NCBI RefSeq assembly: GCF_013364215.1
Contig: NZ_CP054923.1
Coordinates: 3,658,001-3,722,000, forward strand
Length of the DNA stretch: 64,000 bases
Origin: Verrucosispora sp. NA02020
GTDB taxonomy: Bacteria > Actinomycetota > Actinomycetes > Mycobacteriales > Micromonosporaceae
Direction: 5' to 3'
Under the pieces are notes generated by a model. That model worked only from the letters and a program-made list of their open reading frames with translations, was not told the origin of the DNA and did not search any database. This document shows, in pieces, positions 1-8,400 of the stretch. Numbering within the stretch: position 1 is the stretch's first letter; every line of letters begins with the position of its first letter. The position numbers and the translations under genes were made by a program.

Positions 1-181
1 CTGCCCGGCCGGTCACCCGCCGGCCGTACCTGATCATCCGGCTTCGCCGATCACGTCCACGGCCGACGGCCGGTGCGGCGGCTCCGGTCCCACCCGATCG
101 AGCGGAACCGCCCGCTACCCGGCTCACGGGAACCGCCTCGCGGCTCCCCGGCGAGCATCGATGCAGACTAGGAGAGGAATC

Positions 182-1480
182 ATGAGGAAAACCCTGGGCA
201 GGCGTACTGCCCTGCGTTCGCTGGCCGGAGCCATGGCGGCGACGATGGTCCTCGCCGTGGCGGCTTGCGGCAGCGACGAACCGAGCGGCCCGAGCGCCGC
301 CGAGGCCGGCCCGACCGGCGTCGACGACGGCAGCGAGCTGACCCTGTGGACCCGCGCGCCGCTGGAGAAGCAGGCGAAGCTGCTGGTGGACGCGTACAAC
401 GCCACACACCAGAACCAGGTCAAGCTCACCGTCGTACCGAACGACGACTACGTCGCCAAGGTCGGCGCGGCGGCCGGCTCCGGTGGCCTGCCGGACCTGT
501 TCGCCGCCGACATCGTCTACGTGCCGAACTGGGTCAGCCAGGGCCTGTTCCAGGACATCAGCTCCAACATCGACGGCCTGGACTTCAAGGACCAGATCAA
601 CAAGGGACACCTGTCGGCGGGCACCGTCGACGACAAGGCCCACGTGCTGCCCTTCGTGCTGGACCTGTCGATGATGTTCTGGAACAAGCAGTTGTTCCGG
701 GACGCCGGGCTCGACCCGGAGAAGGCGCCCGCGTCGCTCGCCGAGTACGCCGCCGCCGCCAAGGCGGTGCAGGCCTCGGGCAAGGAGGGCGTCTACGGTA
801 CGGCCGCCGGCCTGAACTGCGGCGGCTGCCTCGTCTTCACCTGGTTCCCGTCCATCTGGGCCGACGGCGGGCAGGTGCTCAGTGACGACGGCACCGAGTC
901 CAAGCTGGCCGACGAGACCGCGCAGAAGGTCTTCAGCACCTGGCAGGACCTGTGGCGCTCCGGTGCTGTGCTGCCCGCCTCGGCGGGGGAGACCGGTCCG
1001 ACCTGGACCGCCGCCTTCACCGAGGGCAAGGTCGGCCTGATGTTCTACCCGGCGACGCTGCTCTCCTCGACGCCGTTCGACGCCGGTGTCGCCGGCATCC
1101 CCGGCCCGAACGGCGGCGCCTCCACCTTCGTCGGTGGCGACGGTGTCGGCATCTCGAAGGACTCCAAGAAGGCCGCACAGGCGTGGAACTTCCTGAGCTG
1201 GATGATGTCCGAGGAGGCCCAGGTCGAGGTGCTGGCCAAGAACAAGGACGTGGTCTCCCGCGCCGACCTGGCCAACAACAAGTACGCCGCCGAGGACCCG
1301 CGCCTGGTGACCATCAACGAGGTGGCCGGTCAGGGCGACACCCCGGTCGCGCTCAACTTCCAGCAGGCGTTCAACGCGCCGAACAGCCCGTGGCTGACTC
1401 TCGTCCGCAACCAGGTGCTCAACGGTAACGGCGACCTGCCGAAGGACAACGGCGAGATCACCGCCGTCCTGAAGCAGTAG
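182..1480 (+). CDS. ABC sugar-binding lipoprotein (extracellular solute-binding protein family 1)
   Basis: Captures a sugar outside the membrane for the two permeases that follow. The 432-residue product begins with a basic stretch (RKTLGRR) and a hydrophobic segment ending in a lipobox, LAVAAC, with the lipidated Cys at about residue 29. The mature part has the family-1 look (early LTLWTRAPLEKQAKLLVDAYNA, PDLFAADIVYVPNWV in the middle, AWNFLSWMMSEEAQ near the end). Start at 182 is preferred over an in-frame ATG at 161 because AGGAGAGG lies just upstream of 182. The next genes are MalF- and MalG-like permeases and a GH127 enzyme, so an arabinose-containing oligosaccharide is the likely ligand (inference from context). 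No ATPase gene is present; such importers in actinomycetes usually share MsiK. Bases 1-181 hold nothing else I can identify. Confidence 0.93.
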   Translation: MRKTLGRRTALRSLAGAMAATMVLAVAACGSDEPSGPSAAEAGPTGVDDGSELTLWTRAPLEKQAKLLVDAYNATHQNQVKLTVVPNDDYVAKVGAAAGSGGLPDLFAADIVYVPNWVSQGLFQDISSNIDGLDFKDQINKGHLSAGTVDDKAHVLPFVLDLSMMFWNKQLFRDAGLDPEKAPASLAEYAAAAKAVQASGKEGVYGTAAGLNCGGCLVFTWFPSIWADGGQVLSDDGTESKLADETAQKVFSTWQDLWRSGAVLPASAGETGPTWTAAFTEGKVGLMFYPATLLSSTPFDAGVAGIPGPNGGASTFVGGDGVGISKDSKKAAQAWNFLSWMMSEEAQVEVLAKNKDVVSRADLANNKYAAEDPRLVTINEVAGQGDTPVALNFQQAFNAPNSPWLTLVRNQVLNGNGDLPKDNGEITAVLKQ

Positions 1481-1489
1481 GTACCCGGT

Positions 1490-1537
1490 GGGGGCGGGTG
1501 CCGCCCGAGGAGTCCCTACCGGTCGGCACCCGCCCCC
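1490..1537 (+). terminator. Intra-operon hairpin between binding protein and permease
   Basis: A perfect 14-bp stem, GGGGGCGGGTGCCG at 1490-1503 with its complement at 1524-1537, loop of 20 nt and no T-run. Placed between the binding-protein gene and the first permease, it could stabilise or attenuate the transcript so that the binding protein is made in excess, as is common for ABC operons. The function is inferred. Confidence 0.6.
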
Positions 1538-1582
1538 GCCGCGCCCACGTTCGGTCCGTCAGCGAAGGAAACGAGAGGTCCC

Positions 1583-2500
1583 ATGAGCGTCACCGCACCG
1601 TCTCGCCCGCCCAGTGCGGCGACACGGCGCCGCGCCCGTCCCCGAGGTCGTCAGGCACTGCTCGGCTGGCTCTACGCGATGCCGACCGCGGTCTTCGTGG
1701 CGCTGCTGTTCGCCGTGCCGCTGCTGCTGGTCATCAAGATGTCGCTGTCGCGGTGGCCGCTGCTCACCGGTGACCAGGGGTTCAACGCGCCCGACAACTT
1801 CGTGAAGGCGGTCGAGCACCGCTTCTTCACCGACTCGGTGGTGTTCACCCTCAAGTACACGGCGCTCGCGACCGTGCTGCTGCTGACGCTCGCTCTCGGG
1901 TTGGCCCTGCTGGTGCAGGAGTCCAGCCGGTGGAACAACCTGCTGCGGGCCTCGTTCCTGATCCCCAGCGCGCTCGGCCTGGCCTCGGCGTCGCTGCTGT
2001 TCTACGTGATCTACTCGCCGTACGCGAGCCCGCTGGCCCCGCTGATGGACCGCCTGGGCATCACGTTCCTCGGCTCCCCGAACGCGGCGCTGTTCTCGAC
2101 GACCTTCCTGATCGTGTGGCGGTACGCCGGGTTCTACATGGTGCTCATGCTGGTCGGCCTGCAAGGGATCCCCGCCGACGTGTACGAGGCGGCGCGTACC
2201 GACGGGGCGAGCCGCTGGCAGACCTTCCGCAAGGTCACGCTGCCGCTGCTGCGCCCCACCCTGGCACTGACGACCGTGCTCTGCGTGACCGGCTCCCTGC
2301 TCGCCTTCGAGCAGTTCTACATCCTGACCAAGGGCGGCCCGGACAACAGCACGATCACCGTCGTGCAGCTCATCTACATGGTGGCCTTCCAGGGGCAGAA
2401 CGACCTGGGGGTGGCGGCGGCCATCTCCGTCATCGTGCTGGTCGCCCTGATCATGATCAACGCGTTGCAGATGCGCGCCTTCCGGTCCGAGGGGAACTGA
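1583..2500 (+). CDS. ABC sugar permease, MalF type
   Basis: Inner-membrane subunit of the sugar importer begun at 182. 305 residues with six expected hydrophobic segments, beginning LLGWLYAMPTAVFVALLFAVPLLLV after a basic cytoplasmic N-terminus. The cytoplasmic EAA-type loop that docks the ATPase is visible as YEAARTDGASRWQTFRKVTLPLL. The start at 1583 has AAGGAAACGAGAGG upstream. It is followed after 4 nt by the second permease, so the two are translated together. Substrate not deducible from the sequence; the GH127 neighbour suggests an arabino-oligosaccharide. Confidence 0.93.
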   Translation: MSVTAPSRPPSAATRRRARPRGRQALLGWLYAMPTAVFVALLFAVPLLLVIKMSLSRWPLLTGDQGFNAPDNFVKAVEHRFFTDSVVFTLKYTALATVLLLTLALGLALLVQESSRWNNLLRASFLIPSALGLASASLLFYVIYSPYASPLAPLMDRLGITFLGSPNAALFSTTFLIVWRYAGFYMVLMLVGLQGIPADVYEAARTDGASRWQTFRKVTLPLLRPTLALTTVLCVTGSLLAFEQFYILTKGGPDNSTITVVQLIYMVAFQGQNDLGVAAAISVIVLVALIMINALQMRAFRSEGN

Positions 2501-2504
2501 TCCG

Positions 2505-3419
2505 ATGACCGTCGTTTCCCGCACCACAGAGACCGTCGCCGACGGGACACCGCCGTCCGCACCGGAGCCGTCGCGGCCGAGGAAGCCGAGCGGCACCACC
2601 ATCGCCGGGATCGCGCTGCGGACGCCGTACTGGGTGTTCACCGGTTCGGTCGCCCTCATCTTCCTGGCACCGCTGGTCTGGACGGCGGTCGCCTCGGTCT
2701 CCCCGCAACCGGGCACCAACCAGGTGGACGGCTGGGGCATCGGCAACTACCAGACGTTGGCCGCCTACCAGGCCGGCGTCTGGCGCTACCTCGGCAACTC
2801 GGCGTTCGTCTCGCTGCTCACGGTCGCGCTGACGCTGCTGATCTCGTTCCTCGGCGGGTACGCCTTCGCGCGGTTCCGCTTCCCCGGCAAGAACATCCTG
2901 TTCCTGCTCACCCTGGCCATCCTGATGGTCCCGTACGCGACGCTGCTGATCCCGCTCTATGTGCTGCTCAACCAGGTGGGGTTGCAGAACTCCCTGGTCG
3001 GCGTCGCGCTCGTGCTGACCATGTTCCAGTTGCCGTTCTCCACCTTCCTGATGCGCATCTCGTTCGAGGCGGTGCCCCGTGAACTCGACGAGGCCGCGAT
3101 GGTCGACGGGTGCTCGTCGTTCAGCGCGCTGTGGCGGGTGCTGCTGCCCGCCGTGAAACCGGGTCTGATCACCGTCGGTCTCTTCGGTTTCCTCGCCGCG
3201 TGGAACGACTTCATGGCCCCGCTGATCCTGATCAACGACACCGAGAAGATGACGCTGCCGCTGGCCGTGTCGAACCTGCGCGGCCAGGTGCAGGGTGTCG
3301 TCGACTACGGGGCGACCGAAGCGGGCGTCGTCGTCCTCGCCCTGCCGTGCATCGTCCTCTTCCTCCTGCTGCAACGACACTACGTGCGCGGCTTCATGTC
3401 CGGCGCGCTGAAAGGATGA
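2505..3419 (+). CDS. ABC sugar permease, MalG type
   Basis: Second membrane subunit of the importer. 304 residues; a soluble Pro-rich N-terminus of about 40 residues precedes the first membrane helix (PYWVFTGSVALIFLAPLVWT). The EAA loop is DEAAMVDGCSSFSALWRVLLPAV, close to the family consensus EAA...G. The start lies 4 nt after the MalF-type stop, and the stop overlaps the region of the next start, pointing to translational coupling through to the GH127 gene. Like the rest of this operon it has no dedicated ATPase partner in the window. Confidence 0.93.
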   Translation: MTVVSRTTETVADGTPPSAPEPSRPRKPSGTTIAGIALRTPYWVFTGSVALIFLAPLVWTAVASVSPQPGTNQVDGWGIGNYQTLAAYQAGVWRYLGNSAFVSLLTVALTLLISFLGGYAFARFRFPGKNILFLLTLAILMVPYATLLIPLYVLLNQVGLQNSLVGVALVLTMFQLPFSTFLMRISFEAVPRELDEAAMVDGCSSFSALWRVLLPAVKPGLITVGLFGFLAAWNDFMAPLILINDTEKMTLPLAVSNLRGQVQGVVDYGATEAGVVVLALPCIVLFLLLQRHYVRGFMSGALKG

Positions 3420-3421
3420 CC

Positions 3422-5371
3422 ATGAGCGGCAACGCACATCCGGCCGCACCCGTCCTGCCGGTCCGGGGTCGCCTGCGCCCCCTCGACCTGCGGGAGGTCC
3501 GGATCGCGGGCGGATTCTGGGCCGAGCGCCAGTCGGTGAACGGGGTGACCCTCGACCACATCGCGCACTGGCTCGAACGGGAGGGCTGGGTCCGCAACTT
3601 CGACCTGGCCGTGGCGGGAGACCTTGCCGGCGAGCGGCGGGGGCGCGAGTTCTCCGACTCGGAGATCTACAAGTTCCTCGAAGCGTTGGCGTGGGAGATC
3701 GGCCGGACCGCCGACCCGGATCTCGAATCGCGGTTCCGTGCCCTGGTGCGGCGGGTCGGCGCGGCGCAGGAGCCCGACGGATACCTGAACACCAAGTTCG
3801 GCCGACCCGGGCAGGAACCGCGCTGGTCGGACCTCGAATGGGGGCACGAACTCTATTGCGTCGGGCACCTCGTCCAGGCCGCCGTGGCCCGGGCCCGGAC
3901 CCGGCCGGACGCCGACGACGGCCTGCTCCAGATCGCCTGCCGGGCCGCCGACCACGTGTGCGAGACGTTCGGTGTGGACGGCATCGACAGCGTCTGCGGC
4001 CACCCGGTGATCGAGACCGCGTTCGTGGAACTGGCCCGCACCACCGGTCAGGACCGCTACCTGACCCAGGCCGCGCTCTTCGTCGACCGGCGCGGCCACG
4101 GCCGGCTCGCCGACATCGAGTTCGGTCGGGAGTACTTCCAGGACGAGACCCCGATCCGGGAGGCCACCGTGCTGCGCGGGCACGCGGTGCGTGCAAACTA
4201 CCTGGCCGCCGGTGCCGTCGACGTCGCGGTCGAGCTGAAGGACGCCAGCCTGTTGGACGCGGTACGCGGTCAGTGGCACCACGCGGTCACCCGCCGCACG
4301 TACGTCACCGGTGGGCAGGGTTCCCGGCACCAGGACGAGGCGTTCGGCGAGGACTGGATGCTGCCGCCCGACCGGGCGTACTCGGAGACCTGCGCGGGTG
4401 TCGGCTCGGTGATGCTGGCCTGGCGGCTGCTGCTCGCCGACGGCGAGTCCCGCTACGCCGACCTCATCGAACGGACGCTGTTCAACGTGGTGTCGACCTC
4501 GCCGTCGACCGACGGACGCAGCTTCTTCTACACCAACACGCTGCACCGCCGGGAACTCGGCACGGTGCCCGACGCCGACCGGCCCAGCCTGCGCGCGGCG
4601 GCGTCGCTCCGGGCGCCGTGGTTCGAGGTCTCGTGCTGCCCGACCAACGTGGCCCGCACCGTGGCCAGCCTCGGCGCGTACGCCGCCACCTGCGACGACG
4701 AGGGTCTGCACCTGCACCAGTACCTGCCCGGCACCATCGCGCACCGCCTTCCCGACGGGCGGGAGCGGTGCCTCGTCATCACCACCGACTACCCGCACGA
4801 CGGCGAGATCCGGGTACGCGTCGACAGCGACGACGACCGCCCGTGGTCACTGTCGCTGCGGGTGCCGGACTGGGCCGTCGACGGCGCCACGGTCACGGTG
4901 GCCGGAGCCACCCGACCGGTCGCCCCCGGCATGGTCACCGAGCAGCGCACCTGGCAACGCGGCGACGAGGTCGTCCTCGCCCTGCCGATGGCGCCCCGGT
5001 TCACCCATCCGGACAGCCGCATCGACGCGGTGCGGGGCTGTGTGGCGGTGGAGCGCGGTCCGCTGGTGTTCGCGATCGAGTCGGTGGACGTGCCGGGGGT
5101 GACGAGCGTCGACGAGCTGCGGATAGACACCAGCCAACCGCCCCGGCTGATCGACGGTCGGGTGGTGGTGCGGTGCCGCCGGGTGCGCCCGCACGACCAC
5201 GAATGGCCCTACCGGGCCGACGTCGCCGAGTCCTCGCCCGCGCCCGTCGAGGTGTTCGACGAGGTGACGCTGGTGCCGTACCACGCCTGGGCCAACCGTG
5301 GGCCCTCAACCATGCGGGTCTGGATCCCCGTCGACGGTGACCTGCCGGAGCAGGGCCGGGGGCGGAGCTGA
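3422..5371 (+). CDS. GH127-type beta-L-arabinofuranosidase (former DUF1680), intracellular
   Basis: Predicted to release L-arabinofuranose from imported beta-arabino-oligosaccharides in the cytoplasm; no signal peptide. 649 residues, the usual size for the family. Two metal/catalytic signatures of characterised GH127 enzymes are present: ETCAG at residues 322-326 (Glu322 and Cys324) and SCCPTN with Cys405 and Cys406. In the Bifidobacterium enzyme the equivalent residues bind zinc and one Cys is the nucleophile, with similar spacing. The alternative in-frame ATG at 3416 overlaps the upstream stop, but AAAGGA is correctly spaced only for 3422. The gene closes the importer operon, which fits uptake followed by cleavage. 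GH146, a sister family, is possible because the two share this fold. Confidence 0.87.
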   Translation: MSGNAHPAAPVLPVRGRLRPLDLREVRIAGGFWAERQSVNGVTLDHIAHWLEREGWVRNFDLAVAGDLAGERRGREFSDSEIYKFLEALAWEIGRTADPDLESRFRALVRRVGAAQEPDGYLNTKFGRPGQEPRWSDLEWGHELYCVGHLVQAAVARARTRPDADDGLLQIACRAADHVCETFGVDGIDSVCGHPVIETAFVELARTTGQDRYLTQAALFVDRRGHGRLADIEFGREYFQDETPIREATVLRGHAVRANYLAAGAVDVAVELKDASLLDAVRGQWHHAVTRRTYVTGGQGSRHQDEAFGEDWMLPPDRAYSETCAGVGSVMLAWRLLLADGESRYADLIERTLFNVVSTSPSTDGRSFFYTNTLHRRELGTVPDADRPSLRAAASLRAPWFEVSCCPTNVARTVASLGAYAATCDDEGLHLHQYLPGTIAHRLPDGRERCLVITTDYPHDGEIRVRVDSDDDRPWSLSLRVPDWAVDGATVTVAGATRPVAPGMVTEQRTWQRGDEVVLALPMAPRFTHPDSRIDAVRGCVAVERGPLVFAIESVDVPGVTSVDELRIDTSQPPRLIDGRVVVRCRRVRPHDHEWPYRADVAESSPAPVEVFDEVTLVPYHAWANRGPSTMRVWIPVDGDLPEQGRGRS

Positions 5372-5386
5372 TGTTAACGCTCACAT
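5371..5386. promoter_or_regulatory. LacI-family operator candidate
   Basis: ATGTTAACGCTCACAT begins on the last base of the GH127 stop codon. It is close to the palindromic LacI-type consensus TGTTAGCGCTAACA and lies about 110 bp before the secreted (alpha/alpha)6 enzyme. It probably controls the secreted-enzyme genes separately from the importer. No lacI gene is in the window. Confidence 0.6.
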
Positions 5387-5498
5387 CGGATTGTCCGAAC
5401 CGCGCCGACAGCACCACGAGCCGCTCGAATCACCACCGAGGTGCGACGTGGGGGACCGCCTCACCCGCCCGCCCGCACCGATATCAAGGAGGAAGAAG

Positions 5499-8400
5499 AT
5501 GATCCGCAGACGCGTGCGGAGGGTGCCCCTCTGGGGCGCCCTTGCCGCGCTCGTGGTGTCGGGGACGGTAGCCGTATCGTCCCCGGCCCACGCGGCCGGC
5601 CCGATCCTGCCCGGTAACGAGGGCGACGTCGGGGTCCACACCAACGGTCAGAACCACGTCATGGACATCGGCGACCCGACCTACAGCAACGTCGGCGACG
5701 TCGTGAACCAGCTCCGGCCGGGCGTACCGTTCACCGCCGGCAACATGCACCAGTCCGTCTTCGACGCCGACCTCGCCGCCGGCGGCACCGACTACTACCT
5801 CGACCGCATCCTCGGAGTGAGCGGCACGCTCGGGTCAGCGGTGCTGATGACCCGAGGGCGCACCCTCTACATGCGCGGCGCCAGCAACAACAACTTCACC
5901 GTGATGGGCTTCGCCGGCAACACGTTCGTCGGCGGCCCCAACAACCTCGGCAACCTCTACACCGTCACGGTGCCCGGCCAGACCGTGTCCGAGGTCAACG
6001 CCAACCGGTTCAACGCACCGAGCCACGCCCGGAGCCGCTACACCATCGGCTCCACCGGGGTCCGCGCCGACCTGACGAAGTTCATCACCTACGACAACGT
6101 GGCGGTCACCGCCATCGAGTTCACCAACCCGGGCGGCTCGGCGGCGACCTTCACCGTCCGGGCCGCGTCGCCGCTGGCCACCCAGGCTGCGGGCGACAGC
6201 GCGCTCACCGGCACCCGCACCATCACCAGCGGCTCGAACAACGGGCTCGTCGACACCCCGTGGGACTCCGTCCGGGTGGACCTCACCGGCTCCGGCTTCA
6301 CGCGTACCGGCAGCAACCTGGACCGCGAGATCACCGTCCCGGCCGGTGGCTCGCTGTCGCTGTCCGTGGTGGGCGCGGTCTCCTCGGCCACGCTGCCCGA
6401 GACGGTGGAGAGCTACCAGGAGTACGCCGGCCTGTCGCCGAGTGTGGCCGTGCGGACCGGCATCACCGCCTTCCACCGCCAGTGGGCCCAGGACGTGCCG
6501 TACATCAACGTCCCGGACGCGGCGATGGAGAAGGCCATCGTGTACCGCTGGTGGGGCGAGCGCTACAACTCGCTCGACGCCAACGCCTCCGGCCACGTCT
6601 ACCAGTACCCCACGACGATCGAGGGGGTGAACCTCTATCAGAACTCGGTCGCGCTGACCCAACCGATGCACCTCCAGGACACCAAGTGGCTGCGGACGCC
6701 CTATCTGGGGTACGGCCAGATCCTGAACATCGGTGAGCTGTCCGGCTCGTCGGCCTTCCTGGACAGCCCGGGGCACACGAGCTGGAACAACCACTACTCG
6801 CAGTACCTCGGCACGGCCGGGCTCGAGGCGTACCAGGTGCACGGCGGCGGCAAGCAGGTCGCCCGCAAGTTCGCCCAGTACTTCGAGGGTGACGGCGTCG
6901 GTCAGCTGGAGCACTACGACGGCAACGACGACAAGCTGATCGCGTACGACACCAACTACATGCCGGGCAACGACGCCGACGCGATCACGTTCGGCTTCCC
7001 GAAGGTGAACACCGGGGCACCGGGTGCGCGGACGATCGAGCGCCCGGAGTCGGCGTACGTGTGGGGCGCGTTCGACGCGGCCCGGCAGCTCTACCAGCTC
7101 TCCGACGCCGACCAGGCCAAGGTCGACGCGATGGGGGCCAGCGCCGACGAGATCCGGGACGCGATCCTGACCCGGCTCTGGAGCCCGGACATGCGGATGT
7201 TCCTGTCCGGCACGTCGCACGGCGCGAGCAGCGCGGCGACCGCGAACGGGCGGGCCAACCCGCTGCCCGCCTCGGCCCGGAACCTGATCCCGGCCAAGGA
7301 GACGAACCTCTACGACATCTACGCCGAGAACCTGATCCCGACCGACCAGTGGGAGAAGTACGTCGACGGGTTCCGGTTCCTGACCTACGGCGACAACTTC
7401 CCGATCTTCCCGTTCTACACCGCCAACCAGTACGACCGGTCGGCGTACGGGATCGGCGGTTCGAACAACTTCTCGAACATCAACTTCACCGTGCAGTACC
7501 GCGGTGTGCGGTCGGCGCTGCGCCACTACGACCCGGAGCAGAAGTACATCACCCCGGAGTACGCCAAGCGGCTGCTGGACTGGATGGCGTGGAGCATCTA
7601 CCCGAACGCCGACATGCGGGTCGCGAACCAGGCGGAGTACTACTCCAACTGGAACCCGACGACGCGCTCCTACAACCGCAACAACCAGAACCACATCATG
7701 CTCGGCAACATGAACTACATCTTCATCGAGGACATGGGCGGCATCCAGCCGCGTTCCGATGACAAGATCGAGTTGTGGCCGATCCAGTTCGGCTACGAGC
7801 ACTTCATGGTCAACAACCTGCGGTACCACGGTCAGGACGTCACCATCGTCTGGGACCCGGACGGCAGCAAGTACGGCCTGGGCGCCGGCTACAGCCTCTT
7901 CCTCAACGGCGAGAAGAAGGTCACCACCGACAAGCTCGGCAAGGTCACCTACGACCCGAACACCAACCAGGTGCAGGCCGAGGAGGGCGTGACCGTCACC
8001 TTCACCGCCACCACCGGGGCCGACTTCCCGAGCGCGGTGGACACCCCGATCTCCGACGACCGCGTCGTCGGCTACCTCAAGACGGCCGGTATCGACCTCA
8101 CCGAGCAGGCGCCGAACCTGGCGCAGGGCGCCCAGCTCAGCTCCTCGTACACCCAGCAGGGTGTGCGGCCCACGCCGTGGCGGCAGTTCCACACGCCCGG
8201 CTGGAGCACCACCTCGATGAACTACACGCCCGGCGCCATCTCCGAGACCGAGCGTCCGGTCTCGCTGGCGGCCGTCACCGACGGGATCACCGCCAACGAA
8301 CCCTACTGGGGCAACTACGGCACCACCGAGCGCAACGGCTACATCGAGCTGGACCTGGGCGCGGCCAAGAGCCTCGACAACGTCAAGGTCTTCTTCGTCA

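Noticed and set aside
5298..5498. Earlier start for the giant secreted enzyme
   Set aside because: It would overlap the GH127 gene and bury the signal peptide; AAGGAGG supports 5499.
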